Assembly: GCA_038093975.1 (NCBI GenBank)
Contig: JBBPTG010000117.1
Span: 1 to 64,000 of the forward strand
Direction of reading: 5' to 3'
DNA length: 64,000 bases
Source: Chalciporus piperatus
Lineage: Eukaryota; Basidiomycota; Agaricomycetes; Boletales; Boletaceae
How positions within the stretch are numbered: position 1 is the first letter of the stretch; each line of letters starts with the position of its first letter. The notes under the pieces were generated by a model, which worked only from the letters and a program-made list of their open reading frames with translations, made no database searches and was not told the DNA's origin. Positions 1 through 10,289 of this stretch are shown here, piece after piece. The position numbers were made by a program, and so were the translations under genes.

Positions 1-10
1 GACCATATAC

Positions 11-3000
11 ATGCCCACTTGTAACATCAAGCTTATTTCGATGGGTACACTACTCAAAGATCAGTGTCTAACACTGAAAGCTGTTCTGAACGGTATCGAA
101 TTTCAAGATACCTGCATTAAAAAGACCATACTATCGTTTCACTCACATGGTCGTGATACCATGTACTGGATCAAAGCACCAACCGTCAAACCACATGCCA
201 AGCCTATAAGCATGGCCACTGTGGACTACGACTTGCTACACCGCCGCCTCGGTCATCCCTCGCGTGACGTGCTCAAAGCCGCACGCAAACATCTTAAAGA
301 TTTTCCGGACGTTGATATTCCATCCAATCCTCCCATTTGTCCCGGTTGTGAACTCGGCAAACAGCCAAACAGGACGTTTCCTCATACTGAGACGCGTGCA
401 AGCGCTCCTTTTGAGTTGATTCACTCTGATCTCAAGTCGTTTGAGATAGAATTGTACCATAAGTTTAAATACGCGGTCGTATTCTACGATGACTTCACAT
501 TGATGTCCTGGCTCGCCCTTATACACACAAAGGACCAGACCCTTAAAATGGTCAAACAATTTATTGCTTTCGTCCGCACGCAGTACAACGCCAAAGTAAA
601 GGCTTGGAAATCCGATGCCGGAGGCGAATATACCTTCAAGGCATTCACGGAATACATGCGCGATGAAGGCATCCGTATTCAACAGTCCGCCCCATATGCA
701 CATCAGCAGAACGGGCGTGCGGAACGCTTAATCCGCACATTAATGGACAAAGCACAGGCGATGCGTCTACACGCTTGCCTACCTGATTCTTACTGGGAAT
801 TCGCTCTAACGCATGCATCCCATGTGTGCAATCGTACACCAATGGCTAGGTTAAACTGGAAGACTCCTATGGAGAAACTTACAGGGGAACAATCCTCCGT
901 CTCCCACCTAAGAGTATTCGGATGTGGTGCATACGTGCATCTTCCCGATGAAACAAGGAAAGGGAAACTACAACCTAAGTCCCAATTGATGATTTATCTC
1001 GGTGTTGCCCCTGGTAGTGAGCGCAACTACATATTTATGCGCCCCAACAACTCCATGCACACGTCGGCACATGCCATCTTTGATGAGCATTTGTTTCCTA
1101 AGTGTTCCGGTGCACGCCCTCACAGGCCTGTAAGTCACCCACCCACTGAAGCACATCGACATACCGATGATGAAAACGAGTCTTCAGACTCTGACTCTTC
1201 TGACGATCAGTCTGATGCGGTTAAACCCGCCCCTGATCCCCAGCCAGCACGCCTGGAAACCCCACCGGCACCTCCACCTGCACCTCCAGTCACACCGCCA
1301 TCTGCTCGTCCACCAGCTGGACCACCTCCCGCTCCACCTCGCCGATCTCAACGTGAACGCCGACCCCCTACTCGTCCTGGGAACGTCTATGGCGAAGATC
1401 GTCATCCTTTACAACAAATTAAGGACATTGAGAAGAGATCTCGCTGGGAAAAGCTTATTGGACACGGTGAATCATCACGAGAACCGCAGCGTGAACAACC
1501 GATCCCAGGTTCCATGCCCGACTCTAATCCTTCGGAAGACGAGATCGAACGCATAACCAGGGAAGGGGGAGAGGCATTGATTAACTATCTTTGCTCTCGT
1601 GCTTATATTCCGGATGAAATGAGTAATCCCAACTATCGCGAATGGAAATTCCGCGATATACTCAAACTTCCTGCCGAGGAACAAAAACTCTGGCGACAAG
1701 CCTGCGAAACAGAGCTTCAGATGCTCAAAGATCGCAAGGTTTATGAAATTGTAGATCGACCAGCTGATCGTAAGATCATTAAAAATCGCTGGGTATTCGA
1801 CGTCAAGTCTGACGGTCGTAAACGCGCTCGCCTAGTAGCCAAAGGCTTCTCACAGGTTGAAGGCGTAGACTACGATCAGATCTTCTCCCCAGTTGTACGA
1901 TACGAAACGGTGCGGTGCATGCTCGCCCTTTCTACACTAGAGGACTGGTACATCACCGGCCTCGACGTACGATCTGCCTATCTATACGGCAAACTGGAAG
2001 AGGAACTCTACATGGAGTTTCCTGAGGGTTATACGCCACCCGATAAAAAAGGCAAAGTCCTAAGACTACTACGTGCAATATACGGCCTCAAACAAGCAGG
2101 ATTATCCTGGTGGCGCACGTTAGACAAGTCCATGGCTGAACTTGGCTTCACAAGGCTCAAGACTGACGCCGGCCTGTTCATATACCGCAATGGAAATGAT
2201 ATCGTCATTGCGATTGTTTACGTTGATGACGCCCTCTTCTGTGGACCTAACAAAGCTGTCGTAAACAAGCTAAAGGCCACATTCATGAAGACATGGGAAT
2301 GTCGAGACCTCGGGGAACCCAAAGAGTTCCTTGGGATGAATCTTCGTCGAGAAGGCAGAAAGCTGCACATTGATCAGTGCAAATACCTCGACAAGGTGCT
2401 TGAACGCTTCGGCATGACGAATGCTAAAGCTGCACCCACTCCACTTCCTCAGGGTTATTACCCAGAGAAGAACGTTGCCCCCGTTAACTTCGAATTGCGG
2501 ACGCGCTTTCAAACGGTGATAGGCTCGTTATTATACCTGATGTTAGGTACACGCCCAGACATCGCCTACGCAGTTACCCAACTTGCAAGGCAGTCTGCCA
2601 ATCCTACTAAGGAGCACCTGGACAGGGCCATGTACGTATGTCGATACCTCGTTGGTACTCGTCTATACTCCCTTACCTTTAATGGTGCATCTGGCAATGG
2701 CATTTTTGCCTGTACCGACTCTGATTGGGGCCAAGACCCCATCACAAGACACTCGCAGACAGGATTTTTCCTGAAACTTGCGGATGGTGCTTTCCTTTGG
2801 AATTCGCACTTGCAGAGCTCTACTGCCCTCAATTCTACAGAAGCTGAGTACATGGCATTGAGCGATTGCACACGACAAGTATCCTGGATACACCACATGT
2901 TCTCTGAACTAGGTTATAAGCTAAAAGCTATACCAGTCTGTGGTGACAACCAAGGATCACTATTCATGGGTGAAAATCCCGTTACCGAGAAGCGTAATAA

Positions 3001-3175
3001 ACATATTCCACTACGGTACTTCTTTATACGTGACGCCGTAATGAAGTGGAAAGAAGTAGAACTCTTCTACATCCCTGGAACTGACAATCCAGCGGATATG
3101 TTGACGAAGAACCTCGGACATGTCAAGTTCGAGAAGTTCCGCTCTGAACTCGGTCTGGTATTCTACACCAGTTGA
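11..3175 (+). CDS. Ty1/copia retrotransposon polyprotein (GAG-pre-integrase, integrase, RT, RNase H), 5' end outside window
   Basis: This is the pol part of a Pseudoviridae-type retrotransposon, which makes integrase, reverse transcriptase and RNase H by cleavage of one polyprotein. Counting from the first Met, the zinc-binding H77-H82-C110-C113 set (HRRLGH, CPGC) is followed by the integrase triad D140, D202 and E238 with copia-like spacing. A proline/serine-rich linker covers about 370-450. The reverse transcriptase contains RLVAKGF and YVDD near 736, and RNase H contains TDSDWG near 901, the STEAEY block and a DNQ motif. The C-terminus PADMLTKNL is typical of copia. The frame is open upstream of the first Met to base 2, so the real protein (gag, protease) starts outside the window. 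No stop or frameshift is seen over 1,054 codons, so the copy looks young. A short LTR follows at 3247. Confidence 0.95.
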   Translation: MPTCNIKLISMGTLLKDQCLTLKAVLNGIEFQDTCIKKTILSFHSHGRDTMYWIKAPTVKPHAKPISMATVDYDLLHRRLGHPSRDVLKAARKHLKDFPDVDIPSNPPICPGCELGKQPNRTFPHTETRASAPFELIHSDLKSFEIELYHKFKYAVVFYDDFTLMSWLALIHTKDQTLKMVKQFIAFVRTQYNAKVKAWKSDAGGEYTFKAFTEYMRDEGIRIQQSAPYAHQQNGRAERLIRTLMDKAQAMRLHACLPDSYWEFALTHASHVCNRTPMARLNWKTPMEKLTGEQSSVSHLRVFGCGAYVHLPDETRKGKLQPKSQLMIYLGVAPGSERNYIFMRPNNSMHTSAHAIFDEHLFPKCSGARPHRPVSHPPTEAHRHTDDENESSDSDSSDDQSDAVKPAPDPQPARLETPPAPPPAPPVTPPSARPPAGPPPAPPRRSQRERRPPTRPGNVYGEDRHPLQQIKDIEKRSRWEKLIGHGESSREPQREQPIPGSMPDSNPSEDEIERITREGGEALINYLCSRAYIPDEMSNPNYREWKFRDILKLPAEEQKLWRQACETELQMLKDRKVYEIVDRPADRKIIKNRWVFDVKSDGRKRARLVAKGFSQVEGVDYDQIFSPVVRYETVRCMLALSTLEDWYITGLDVRSAYLYGKLEEELYMEFPEGYTPPDKKGKVLRLLRAIYGLKQAGLSWWRTLDKSMAELGFTRLKTDAGLFIYRNGNDIVIAIVYVDDALFCGPNKAVVNKLKATFMKTWECRDLGEPKEFLGMNLRREGRKLHIDQCKYLDKVLERFGMTNAKAAPTPLPQGYYPEKNVAPVNFELRTRFQTVIGSLLYLMLGTRPDIAYAVTQLARQSANPTKEHLDRAMYVCRYLVGTRLYSLTFNGASGNGIFACTDSDWGQDPITRHSQTGFFLKLADGAFLWNSHLQSSTALNSTEAEYMALSDCTRQVSWIHHMFSELGYKLKAIPVCGDNQGSLFMGENPVTEKRNKHIPLRYFFIRDAVMKWKEVELFYIPGTDNPADMLTKNLGHVKFEKFRSELGLVFYTS

Positions 3176-3246
3176 TCTCGCCGATACCTATCGTGCGGAA
3201 GTCCTCATTTATGCTTACGTGTCTCCGTACACTTAGCAAGGGGGAG

Positions 3247-3375
3247 TGTTGAACGTAGCGTATATTCTAGTATAGAAGGTATTTACCACGCTTGTTCTAT
3301 ATCACATTCGGACTCAGTCGATCTGAGTTCCAATACAACTTGACTTGTAACCACAACGTTCGATGTTACTCAACA
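3247..3375 (+). mobile_element. Probable short 3' LTR of the copia element
   Basis: A polypurine tract (AGGGGGAG) ends at 3246, just after the polyprotein stop, and is followed by TGTTGAACG. About 129 bp later the sequence TCAACA closes an inverted TGTTGA...TCAACA pair, which is the usual LTR border form. The 5' LTR lies outside the window, so neither the length nor the target duplication can be confirmed. The next bases are ACCTC. Confidence 0.6.
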
Positions 3376-4086
3376 ACCTCACTGCTAGGTAAGCACCAGA
3401 AGTAGTTCCTCATCGGAACCCTCTCAACAGCTTGAAGCTTCCATATCCCAAGACGAACACAAGGTGAATTACATCGTTGATTCATGCTTACAAGGTCAAA
3501 ACCTGAAATGCCTTGCGCATTGAAAGCTATGCGAAATCTACTCGCACGTGAAAACCAAGGTCTATTCTTGACATTGCACTGGATGCAATTAGAATTTCCC
3601 ACACTACACATTCGTCCGCCCTACGCTTACACAGCATGACTCAGAATTCTATTCGAGTCACAAATACAACTGCATGACAGTCGAACAAGTCAGACTGACG
3701 ATAAAAATATCGATTGATTGGAAACCGTGCCGAGAACCGAAAAGGTATAAAGAGTGATGTTTTACGCTCTTGCTCTCCATTGACATCCATGGTTGAAACA
3801 TTCATCACAATGAACTCACACGCCTTCGCCACTGTCGTTCGCAATGTCGTCGCTCGCAACTATCGCAATGCTCGCACTCGCAGATACGTTGTCATCATCA
3901 CATGCTGTTTTGCATTTCAAGTATTCCAATTTCGGATTCTGAGAATCCTACCACCCATCCCCATCATCATGATTCTCGATATCATCATCATCATCGCCGT
4001 TCATTGCACAATGTTCGTGCTGCTTCACAGGTTGATATTCTTGCAAGGTCTTGATCGTCTGGAATACGATCCATAGAGAGGAGGTA
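3376..4086. other. Intergenic or decayed retroelement sequence, no gene recognised
   Basis: No reading frame here resembles a known family. A purine-rich stretch (agagaggaggtag) ends at 4086, immediately before an LTR-like TGTTACG start. The segment is therefore probably the decayed 3' internal part of a second retroelement. An open stretch at 3714-4073 encodes an Ile-rich hydrophobic segment with no recognisable homology. Confidence 0.4.
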
Positions 4087-4725
4087 GTGTTACGAACGCT
4101 CAGTTCCTTATCCTAGTCTTTCCTACACTTACTATGTTTCTCTTTCACTTTTGCACTTAGTCGCTTTCTCTCTCTTTTCTGTTATCTTATCTTATCAAGA
4201 TCACATCACGTGACCTGCTGACATCAGCTAGGTCTAGCCTTTCGCTTATGTAACATGGCTGTGTGTGGCTGTGCACTTTCCCCACTGTCCATGACTCATA
4301 CTGAGTCACCATGACTCAGACTCTTAATGACTCATTATGACTCACCGTGACTCATACTGACTCACGCTGACTCATCTCGCTTCCTAGTCATATACGCTAT
4401 TGGCTGTTACTCGCCATGACTCATATCTAGTCATACCTAGTCATATAGTTAAGGTTTAGTCACAACATGTACAAACACTGTCAATAGTATATAAACCTGG
4501 GTCGACAAGCACTCCCCAGTCTTGTTCTCCTGGAGTTTCCTCTTCTTTAACTTCATGGGCCAAGCGCTCCTGCTTGCCTAGTCTGATCCTCAGCTCTAGT
4601 TACTGAGTTGATGTGGTTTCGCTAGGGCATGTCGTCTGATGCAAGCGCTAGCTCCTTGATTGAGTTGAGTCGTTTCACTCACCCTCACTCGACTGACAAC
4701 GATGACGACGAGAGATGACGCAACA
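4087..4725 (+). mobile_element. LTR of a second retroelement family (TGTTACGAACG...), probable 3' LTR
   Basis: It starts TGTTACG directly after a polypurine-like tract and probably ends CGCAACA, which is nearly the inverse of the start. It contains many TGACTCA/TGAGTCA-like pentamers and hexamers and a TATATAAAC box near 4490, as expected of an LTR promoter. The 3' border is uncertain because a solo LTR of another family lies only 35 bp further on. Confidence 0.5.
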
Positions 4726-4760
4726 CACATGATCATGTGTGTCGCATCATTTCTTGACTT

Positions 4761-5212
4761 TGTTATGACTAGGTCACAACACAGCAGGGACTTGAGGCAA
4801 CACTAAGCCTTGCGAAGGAATATGCTGAGTACTAAAGCTTAATTGTGGTGAAGCAACAAATGGATTAGACTGGGGTCTATGATAGGTACAGGGCTACTCA
4901 TATACTATTGAGAAGTGCGCACAGACCAACAGCTGAATAAGGAAAACACAAAGGGAAGGATAGATAAGGTAAATGGGACGATGATAAGAAAAGGTACCAG
5001 GCATGGACTAGGGTCTAGGCCATGACATCATTGCTGACTCATCTAAGTCTGGACCTTTGTCACGTGACCTGATGATGTAATAGATTATGTAATGCTACAG
5101 GGACTACCGGAGCGGATAAAGATGAATCCGGCTTGACCCCTAACTTGTAGACAAAGTCCAGTGTTCGAATACCGTTGAAGGTAAAAGTTTGAAAAGTTTC
5201 AATACTATAACA
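4761..5212 (-). mobile_element. Solo LTR, family C, with 5-bp target duplication GACTT
   Basis: This 452-bp unit is bounded by TGTTATGA and TATAACA and is flanked by GACTT at 4756-4760 and 5213-5217. It is the reverse complement of near-identical units at 5689-6141 and 13575-14027. Perfect flanking duplications without internal sequence identify a solo LTR left by recombination between two LTRs. Confidence 0.92.
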
Positions 5213-5405
5213 GACTTGACTCGTTCATCCTCACCCTCAGACTGATGTCAATGAATTGGGTATGTTGTGTTGCGACATCTCTCATCCTTGTCGCTACCTC
5301 CATTTTTATCTTTCCCTTGCCGCTCACTCTTTTGATGCTACATACATGATTGTCACCCTCTCGCGCAAATAGTCACATATGATACTACTCGCCAACAATT
5401 ACCAT

Positions 5406-6505
5406 TAGTGTTTTAAAGTCCGGTCCGGTCCGGTCTCTGTCCTCATTAGGAAGGTGACCGGACCGAGACTGGTTTCTTTAATTAATTAATTCAAAAAGAC
5501 TGGACCAAAACCGATAAAAACCGGTCTTTTGGCGGTTGCAACCGGTTTTTCGCTTAGCGTGGGAGAGACCAAAAATAGTACCGGTTCCTGGCTATAAATC
5601 GGTCTCTGGGTCAAGCGAAACGGTTCACACACCACAGAGATATGAGCATTTCGAAACAGCATGTTTTTTGTAGTGATACATCAGATATTGTTATAGTATT
5701 TAAAAACTTTTCAAACTTTTGCCTACAACGGTATTCGAACTCTGGACTTTGTCTACAACTTAGGGGTCAAGCCGGATTCATCTTTATCCGCTCCGGTAGT
5801 CCCTGTAGCATTACATAATCTATTACATCATCAGGTCACGTGACAAAGGTCCAGACTTAGATGAGTCAGCAATGATGTCATGGCCTAGACCCTAGTCCGT
5901 GCCTGGTACCTTTTCTTATCATCGTCCCATTTACCTTATCTATCCTTCCCTTTGTGTTTTCCTTATTCAGCTGTTGGTCTGTGCGCACTTCTCAATAGTA
6001 TATGAGTAGCCCTGTACCTATCATAGACCCCAGTCTAATCCATTTGTTGCTTCACCACAATTAAGTTTTAGTACTCAGCTTATCCTTCGCAAGGTCTAGT
6101 GTGACCTAAGTCCCCGCCGTGTGTTGTGAGAGATCATAACAGATATTATCAAGTTACATGTGAAGTCAAGACCAATCAGAGACTCAATTCTCAACACAGG
6201 CTAATAAAATATAGATAAACATGTAACTCAGAGAGTGTATATATATGATTGAATGAATTCTATGACATGTTAATCAATATTGTCATTGGCTAATTTCAAT
6301 ATTCATCAAAAAACTCAAATAACATCCATACAGGTCCAGAAAAATCAGGAAAAATCAGGAAAAATAGGGTAATACAGAGGGGGTGGCTGTGCATCGGTTG
6401 CAACCGGTCTTTTTTTGGTTGCAACTGCAGTCCAGTTGCGATCAGTTGCGGTCCAGTCCAGTTGCCAGTCTTCGTACCAGTTGCCAACTGGACTTCGAAA
6501 CACTA
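5406..6505. mobile_element. hAT-type MITE (TIR TAGTGTTT...), interrupted by a solo LTR, 8-bp target duplication ATTACCAT
   Basis: The left end TAGTGTTTTAAAGTCC and the right end GGACTTCGAAACACTA are inverted repeats. ATTACCAT occurs just outside both (5398-5405 and 6506-6513). An 8-bp duplication with TAG-starting TIRs is the hAT signature. The interior is rich in repeated CCGGT/ACCGG and GTTGCAACCGG blocks and holds no transposase. A family-C solo LTR at 5689-6141 has jumped into it. The net MITE length is about 640 bp. Confidence 0.88.
5689..6141 (+). mobile_element. Solo LTR, family C, with 5-bp target duplication GATAT, nested in the MITE
   Basis: A 453-bp LTR starting TGTTATAG and ending ATCATAACA, flanked by GATAT at 5684-5688 and 6142-6146. 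It lies head-to-head with the inverted copy at 4761-5212, separated by 476 bp, so the two copies could form a hairpin with arms of about 450 nt. Confidence 0.93.
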
Positions 6506-6779
6506 ATTACCATTCCAATCACTACAGCTCCGTGAAAGTTGAAGATGACCAGTAAATACGCATATCAGACCTTACTATGGTAGTTATTATAGAACTTTAT
6601 AGTACTCAATATCACTTTCAAAAAGCTATATAGTAATCTGAGAGTTCCCATAGTACTTTATAAGTGCTCTATGTCACTTGCAGAATAATATATAGTAATA
6701 TAGAAGGTCCTATAGCAACCATAGCTCTATATAGATAAGACCCCTTCTATATAGGGCAATGGTTTTTTCTAATGGTCAT

Positions 6780-7525
6780 TCTTTGCAAGCTCAGCACCAC
6801 GGTCCACCGCGCTCTCCTTGGTTCCCGACGATGTCTCAATCACCGTGAGGGAGGTTTGGGGGTTGCTCTCTAGCCTTTTCGAGTGCAACAACATCTCCAT
6901 GCAGTTCTGTTACGATCATCCCATTCTTTCCTTCCCCATTACCTTGTACTAAGTCCTAGTCGCTGGTTCAAGTCCTGCCTAGGCCACTTATTTCTTACTG
7001 CGCTTTAGTCAGCGAATGTTCCCTCATGTTCTTTCACCTTCTACACTTCGTCATCGCTGACTCATACGCTTACTGAGCATGACTCATTCTTATTTGTCAT
7101 AGCTCATTCTGACTCATTCTGACTCTTTCTATGCCTACCCTTAACTTGTTCACTTATCTATATAAACCCTTGAGTCTCTTCCTGTAACCTTAAGTTAGAC
7201 CTACGCAATCTAGCTTGGTTACTCCTCGTTTCCCTTGAACCCTCTGAGAGTCACCATCCCACATCGTTAGGCTATCCTTGAAACCTTTGTCTTTGACTAG
7301 GCTTTTGGGTCTACGCTTTGACCTACCTGGTACAAGCGTAACAAGTTCAGTGTTCACAATCAAATCGAGAATCTGAAAATGAAGGGTGCCACAGATGCAG
7401 AGAAGTATGTGGCAGCACACATCTCAGCCAACGAGAAGTTGGCGCAGATGGGGGTTCGACAGTCTGACACGGACGCGATCTATTCCCTGCTTCGTGGTCT
7501 CCCGACGACTGGGCTCTGGCTGATG
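6780..7525 (+). pseudogene. Copia-type gag fragment (UBN2-like), split by a solo LTR
   Basis: If the LTR at 6908-7343 and one copy of its duplication are disregarded, the flanks join in one reading frame (about 6805-6907 and 7349-7520). That frame contains ITVREVWGLLSSLF, NISMQF and then EKLAQMGV and LLRGLP, the pattern of the copia gag domain (a leucine-rich helix and LxxLP near its end). The match stops at about 7520, where an AT-rich, inverted-repeat-bearing segment begins. No zinc knuckle or protease follows. It is a decayed remnant of an element different from the intact one at the window start. Confidence 0.6.
6908..7343 (+). mobile_element. Solo LTR, family B, with target duplication AGTTC
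   Basis: This 436-bp unit starts TGTTACGATC and ends AAGCGTAACA. AGTTC lies at 6903-6907 and 7344-7348. A TATATAAACCC box lies near 7158. Close relatives in reverse orientation lie at 14281-14752 and 62663-63133. Confidence 0.92.
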
Positions 7526-7871
7526 GTGAGAATGCACCCAGGGCGCATCTGCGTGGGAAAACGATAACAATAATTATTAAAACATTTTAAAATGAGGGAA
7601 AACATCACAAAATGTAGAAATACAAGTTATGCGCAGATGCGCCAGGAGTGCATCTGCGTGAAAATTGGTCTAATGACTACCTACGACTGGTTCATTATGC
7701 AACCGGTTGCAACCAGTCTTGGACCGGTCTATTATTTTTCAAAATTTCATGGCAACCGGACCGATACATACCAGCAAATCTGGCAACCGGCAACCGCAGT
7801 CCGGTTGCAACCGATGTCGGTTCAGTTCGGTTGCCGGTCTTTTTGCGGTCCTGCAACCGGACTTTGAATCA
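7526..7871. repeat. Inverted-repeat segment and truncated MITE-like end
   Basis: GCGCATCTGCG near 7547 and its complement near 7630 can form a stem around an AT-rich loop. From 7690 repeated GTTGCAACCGG blocks follow, ending in GGACTTTGAATCACTA (to 7871). This matches the right TIR of the MITEs at 5406 and 8033 with changes. No matching left end or 8-bp duplication was found, so this copy appears 5'-truncated. Confidence 0.5.
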
Positions 7872-8032
7872 CTATTCCCCTTCGCTGTTTCATTCTGTAA
7901 GCATCAGGAATTACCACCATCCCATTATCTCATCCACCACTCTCTTGCTCATCATCTCTCCCCCAGTGCCTGGCCCCTCGTCTTCTTACCCTCGACTTGA
8001 CTTCAACTCCCTCAACCTGATGAACGGACCGG

Positions 8033-8721
8033 TAGTGTTTAAAAGTCCAGTTACATAACTGGAAAAAAACCGAAACTTAACTTAACTGGAGCGAAATATA
8101 ACTGAAACCGGGTGAAAAATTGTAACTGGTTACGTCCAGTTTCAGTTACAGTTTTGTCACTTCCAAAATTTTACAAAACTGTACACAAACTGGTTATAAC
8201 TGATTATAAATAATAACCTATATATGGTCATCTACCACTATTTTTCCTGATTTTTTACAAATTTTTCCGACCTGATTTGACTTTCTTTCTGAATATTGAA
8301 GTAAATTGATGAAATGACTGATTGAGACACACTCAACTCAAATACACATGTTAATTTGCACTGCTGAGATTACATATTTGCTTGTATTTTACTTAACTTG
8401 ACCTCCCTTCCAATGCTATATCCACCAAAATATATGATAATCATGGTAATATAATAAAATGAGCATATCTTCACAAGGACTGAACCAAATCACATGATCC
8501 AGGGGTCATTTTAAAGCTACGAATCAGGGCTTTCTAATTTTTGTCCAGTTATTACAAAAAACCGGTAACAAACCGATCACAAACTGGACCATAACTGATA
8601 TGACAGTTATGTAGAGTTTCAGTTCAGTTAAACTGATTTTGCCGAAATTGATAACCAGTTACAGTTACAGTTTTGTCAAAAGAGGTATAAAAACTTAACT
8701 TAACTGGACTTTTAAACACTA
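8033..8721. mobile_element. hAT-type MITE, 689 bp, 8-bp target duplication CGGACCGG
   Basis: The perfect terminal inverted repeat TAGTGTTTAAAAGTCCAGTT at the left is mirrored at the right end. CGGACCGG lies at 8025-8032 and 8722-8729. The inside is AT-rich with repeated AACTGG/CCAGTT blocks and no coding potential. It belongs to the same TIR family as 5406-6505. Confidence 0.92.
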
Positions 8722-8784
8722 CGGACCGGTACTCTCACTACCACTCACCATTGACACATCTATCATTCCTACCTACTGTCCTGT

Positions 8785-8965
8785 CTATCACCAAGGGTAT
8801 GGTATCATCATCGAGCTCTGCACATGCAATAAGACTGACGAGATCGAGGACGAACAGGAAGCCAACTTCAAGGAGTTTGCCACTCGCTGTCTTTGTGTGC
8901 TTACTGTCGCTTATGAGGACTTGGAGTTGAATGGGCTGAGGCTGAGGGTAACAGTTTTGAGCTCA
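8785..8965 (+). pseudogene. Possible fragment of a P-type (calcium-pump-like) ATPase
   Basis: One frame reads IIIELC, then an acidic stretch, then ANFKEFATRCLCVLTVAYEDLE. This resembles the nucleotide-binding-domain strand of P-type ATPases, where a hydrophobic segment with Cys is followed by an acidic loop and then by FA...LR.L.AY.D. No catalytic DKTG or hinge is present, so it can only be a captured exon fragment. The assignment rests on a short match and could be chance. Confidence 0.3.
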
Positions 8966-9016
8966 TAAGTCTAGTTGCCATCTTTGTAAACCTTGGTACC
9001 TCTTGAGCCCTCTTGC

Positions 9017-9533
9017 TGAAACGACCCAAAACTCGTATTGAGATCAGGTCTACACTATCGCCAAGTGAAGCGGTTTAGAAGAAGAGAATGGAGAACAACT
9101 GAGATAGGACGGTTGAGTCTTGGGGAAAGACCAAGTGAACTAAGCTGGGGTTACCAGCAGTTCCTTGGGGTTTATATACTATCCTATGTGTTTGTACATG
9201 TTTGTATGTACTATAACTAAATAAGGAGTTACCCTGAACCCATGAGAATAGAAGCGAGATAAGGAGGCTGTGAGGCATAGCCGAGATAGCGGAAATGAAG
9301 TACATGAGGTGAAAGGCTGTGGCATAGCCATGCGCAGCATGGAGATTAACTGTCAAGGTAAGGCAGTGCGTGAGAATAAATATAACCATAAGGGGCGACC
9401 GTGCGAAGAGTGAAAGTGAATGAGCACGTGTCTGAAAGATAAGATGAGAGAGATTAGATAAGATCGAATGGAACGAAACGTTGAAGTCCAGAGAATGTCT
9501 GTGAAGGTGAGATGAGCGTAATGAACCGTAACA
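9017..9533 (-). mobile_element. Solo LTR, family D, with target duplication CTTGC
   Basis: Read on the minus strand, this 517-bp unit starts TGTTACGGTTC and ends CGTTTCA. CTTGC flanks it at 9012-9016 and 9534-9538. A TTTATATACT promoter-like box lies near 9171. It is clearly different in sequence from families B and C. Confidence 0.88.
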
Positions 9534-9689
9534 CTTGCCACCTGTAAATACATTGTATTAGATATACAAATATATAAATTTCTGAAACTAACTCTATTAA
9601 ATCTCTCTCTATTGGCCTTGCAGATTGACTTCAGGATCTTGAACACTGGAGTTATTTGGCTCCTGGGACAATTGACTTCTTGAACACTC

Positions 9690-10235
9690 AAGTTTCTGGA
9701 TTACTGAGTGACTAGGTTTCTGAGCCCAATGGTATACTGGATGACTGGCTGACTATCATACTGAGTAACTAGGCTACTGGAATCACTTGTCAACTGGGCT
9801 ACTAGATAACTGGATTATTAGATTACTGGGTTACTGAGTTACTGGACTACTTGACTACTGCAGCACTGACTTCACTTGCCAACTGAACTACTGGAGTACT
9901 GGAGCACTGGATTACTGGAATCACTTGTCAACTGGGCTACTGGGCTACTGGATTACTGAAGTACTGGGCTACCGGGTTACTGATATTACTGGATGGCTGG
10001 ATAACTGGATAACTGGAGCATTGCCACACTGAACTGACTGGGTGACTGGAGCACTGGAGCACTGCCACACTGAACTGACTGGGTGACTGGAGCACTTGGC
10101 CACTGGGCTACTGGGACTACTGAAATGACTTGGTGGCTAGATGACTGGATGACTGAGACTACTGATACTACTGGAGCACTGATTTACTGGACTACTGGAT
10201 GACTGAGACTACTGGATGCCTGGGGTACTTGGCTA
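9690..10235. repeat. Degenerate minisatellite of CTGGNTNA-type units (ACTGGATTACTGG...)
   Basis: About 550 bp consist of short units built on TACTGG/GACTGG with 9-12 bp spacing. A larger block containing GAGCACTG, CCACACTGAACTGACTGGGT and GACTGG is duplicated back to back near 10005-10095. No reading frame has family resemblance. It lies between a solo LTR and a copia fragment. Confidence 0.85.
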
Positions 10236-10239
10236 CTGG

Positions 10240-10275
10240 CTTACTTGTCTGACTGGCTCCAGTCAGACAAGTAAG
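10240..10275. repeat. Perfect 17-bp-arm palindrome
   Basis: CTTACTTGTCTGACTGG is followed after a 2-bp CT spacer by its exact reverse complement. It sits at the end of the TACTGG minisatellite, just before a copia RNase H remnant. Confidence 0.9.
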
Positions 10276-10289
10276 ATCCAGTCATTTCA

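Noticed and set aside
7344..7400. Internal region and primer-binding site of the family-B LTR at 6908
   Set aside because: AGTTC on both sides shows that this LTR is solo, and the following sequence is host copia gag rather than its own internal domain.
9690..10235. A CRISPR-like or palindromic array in the TACTGG region
   Set aside because: Units are short, degenerate and contiguous, without unique spacers, and the organism is a fungus. It is an ordinary minisatellite next to one palindrome.
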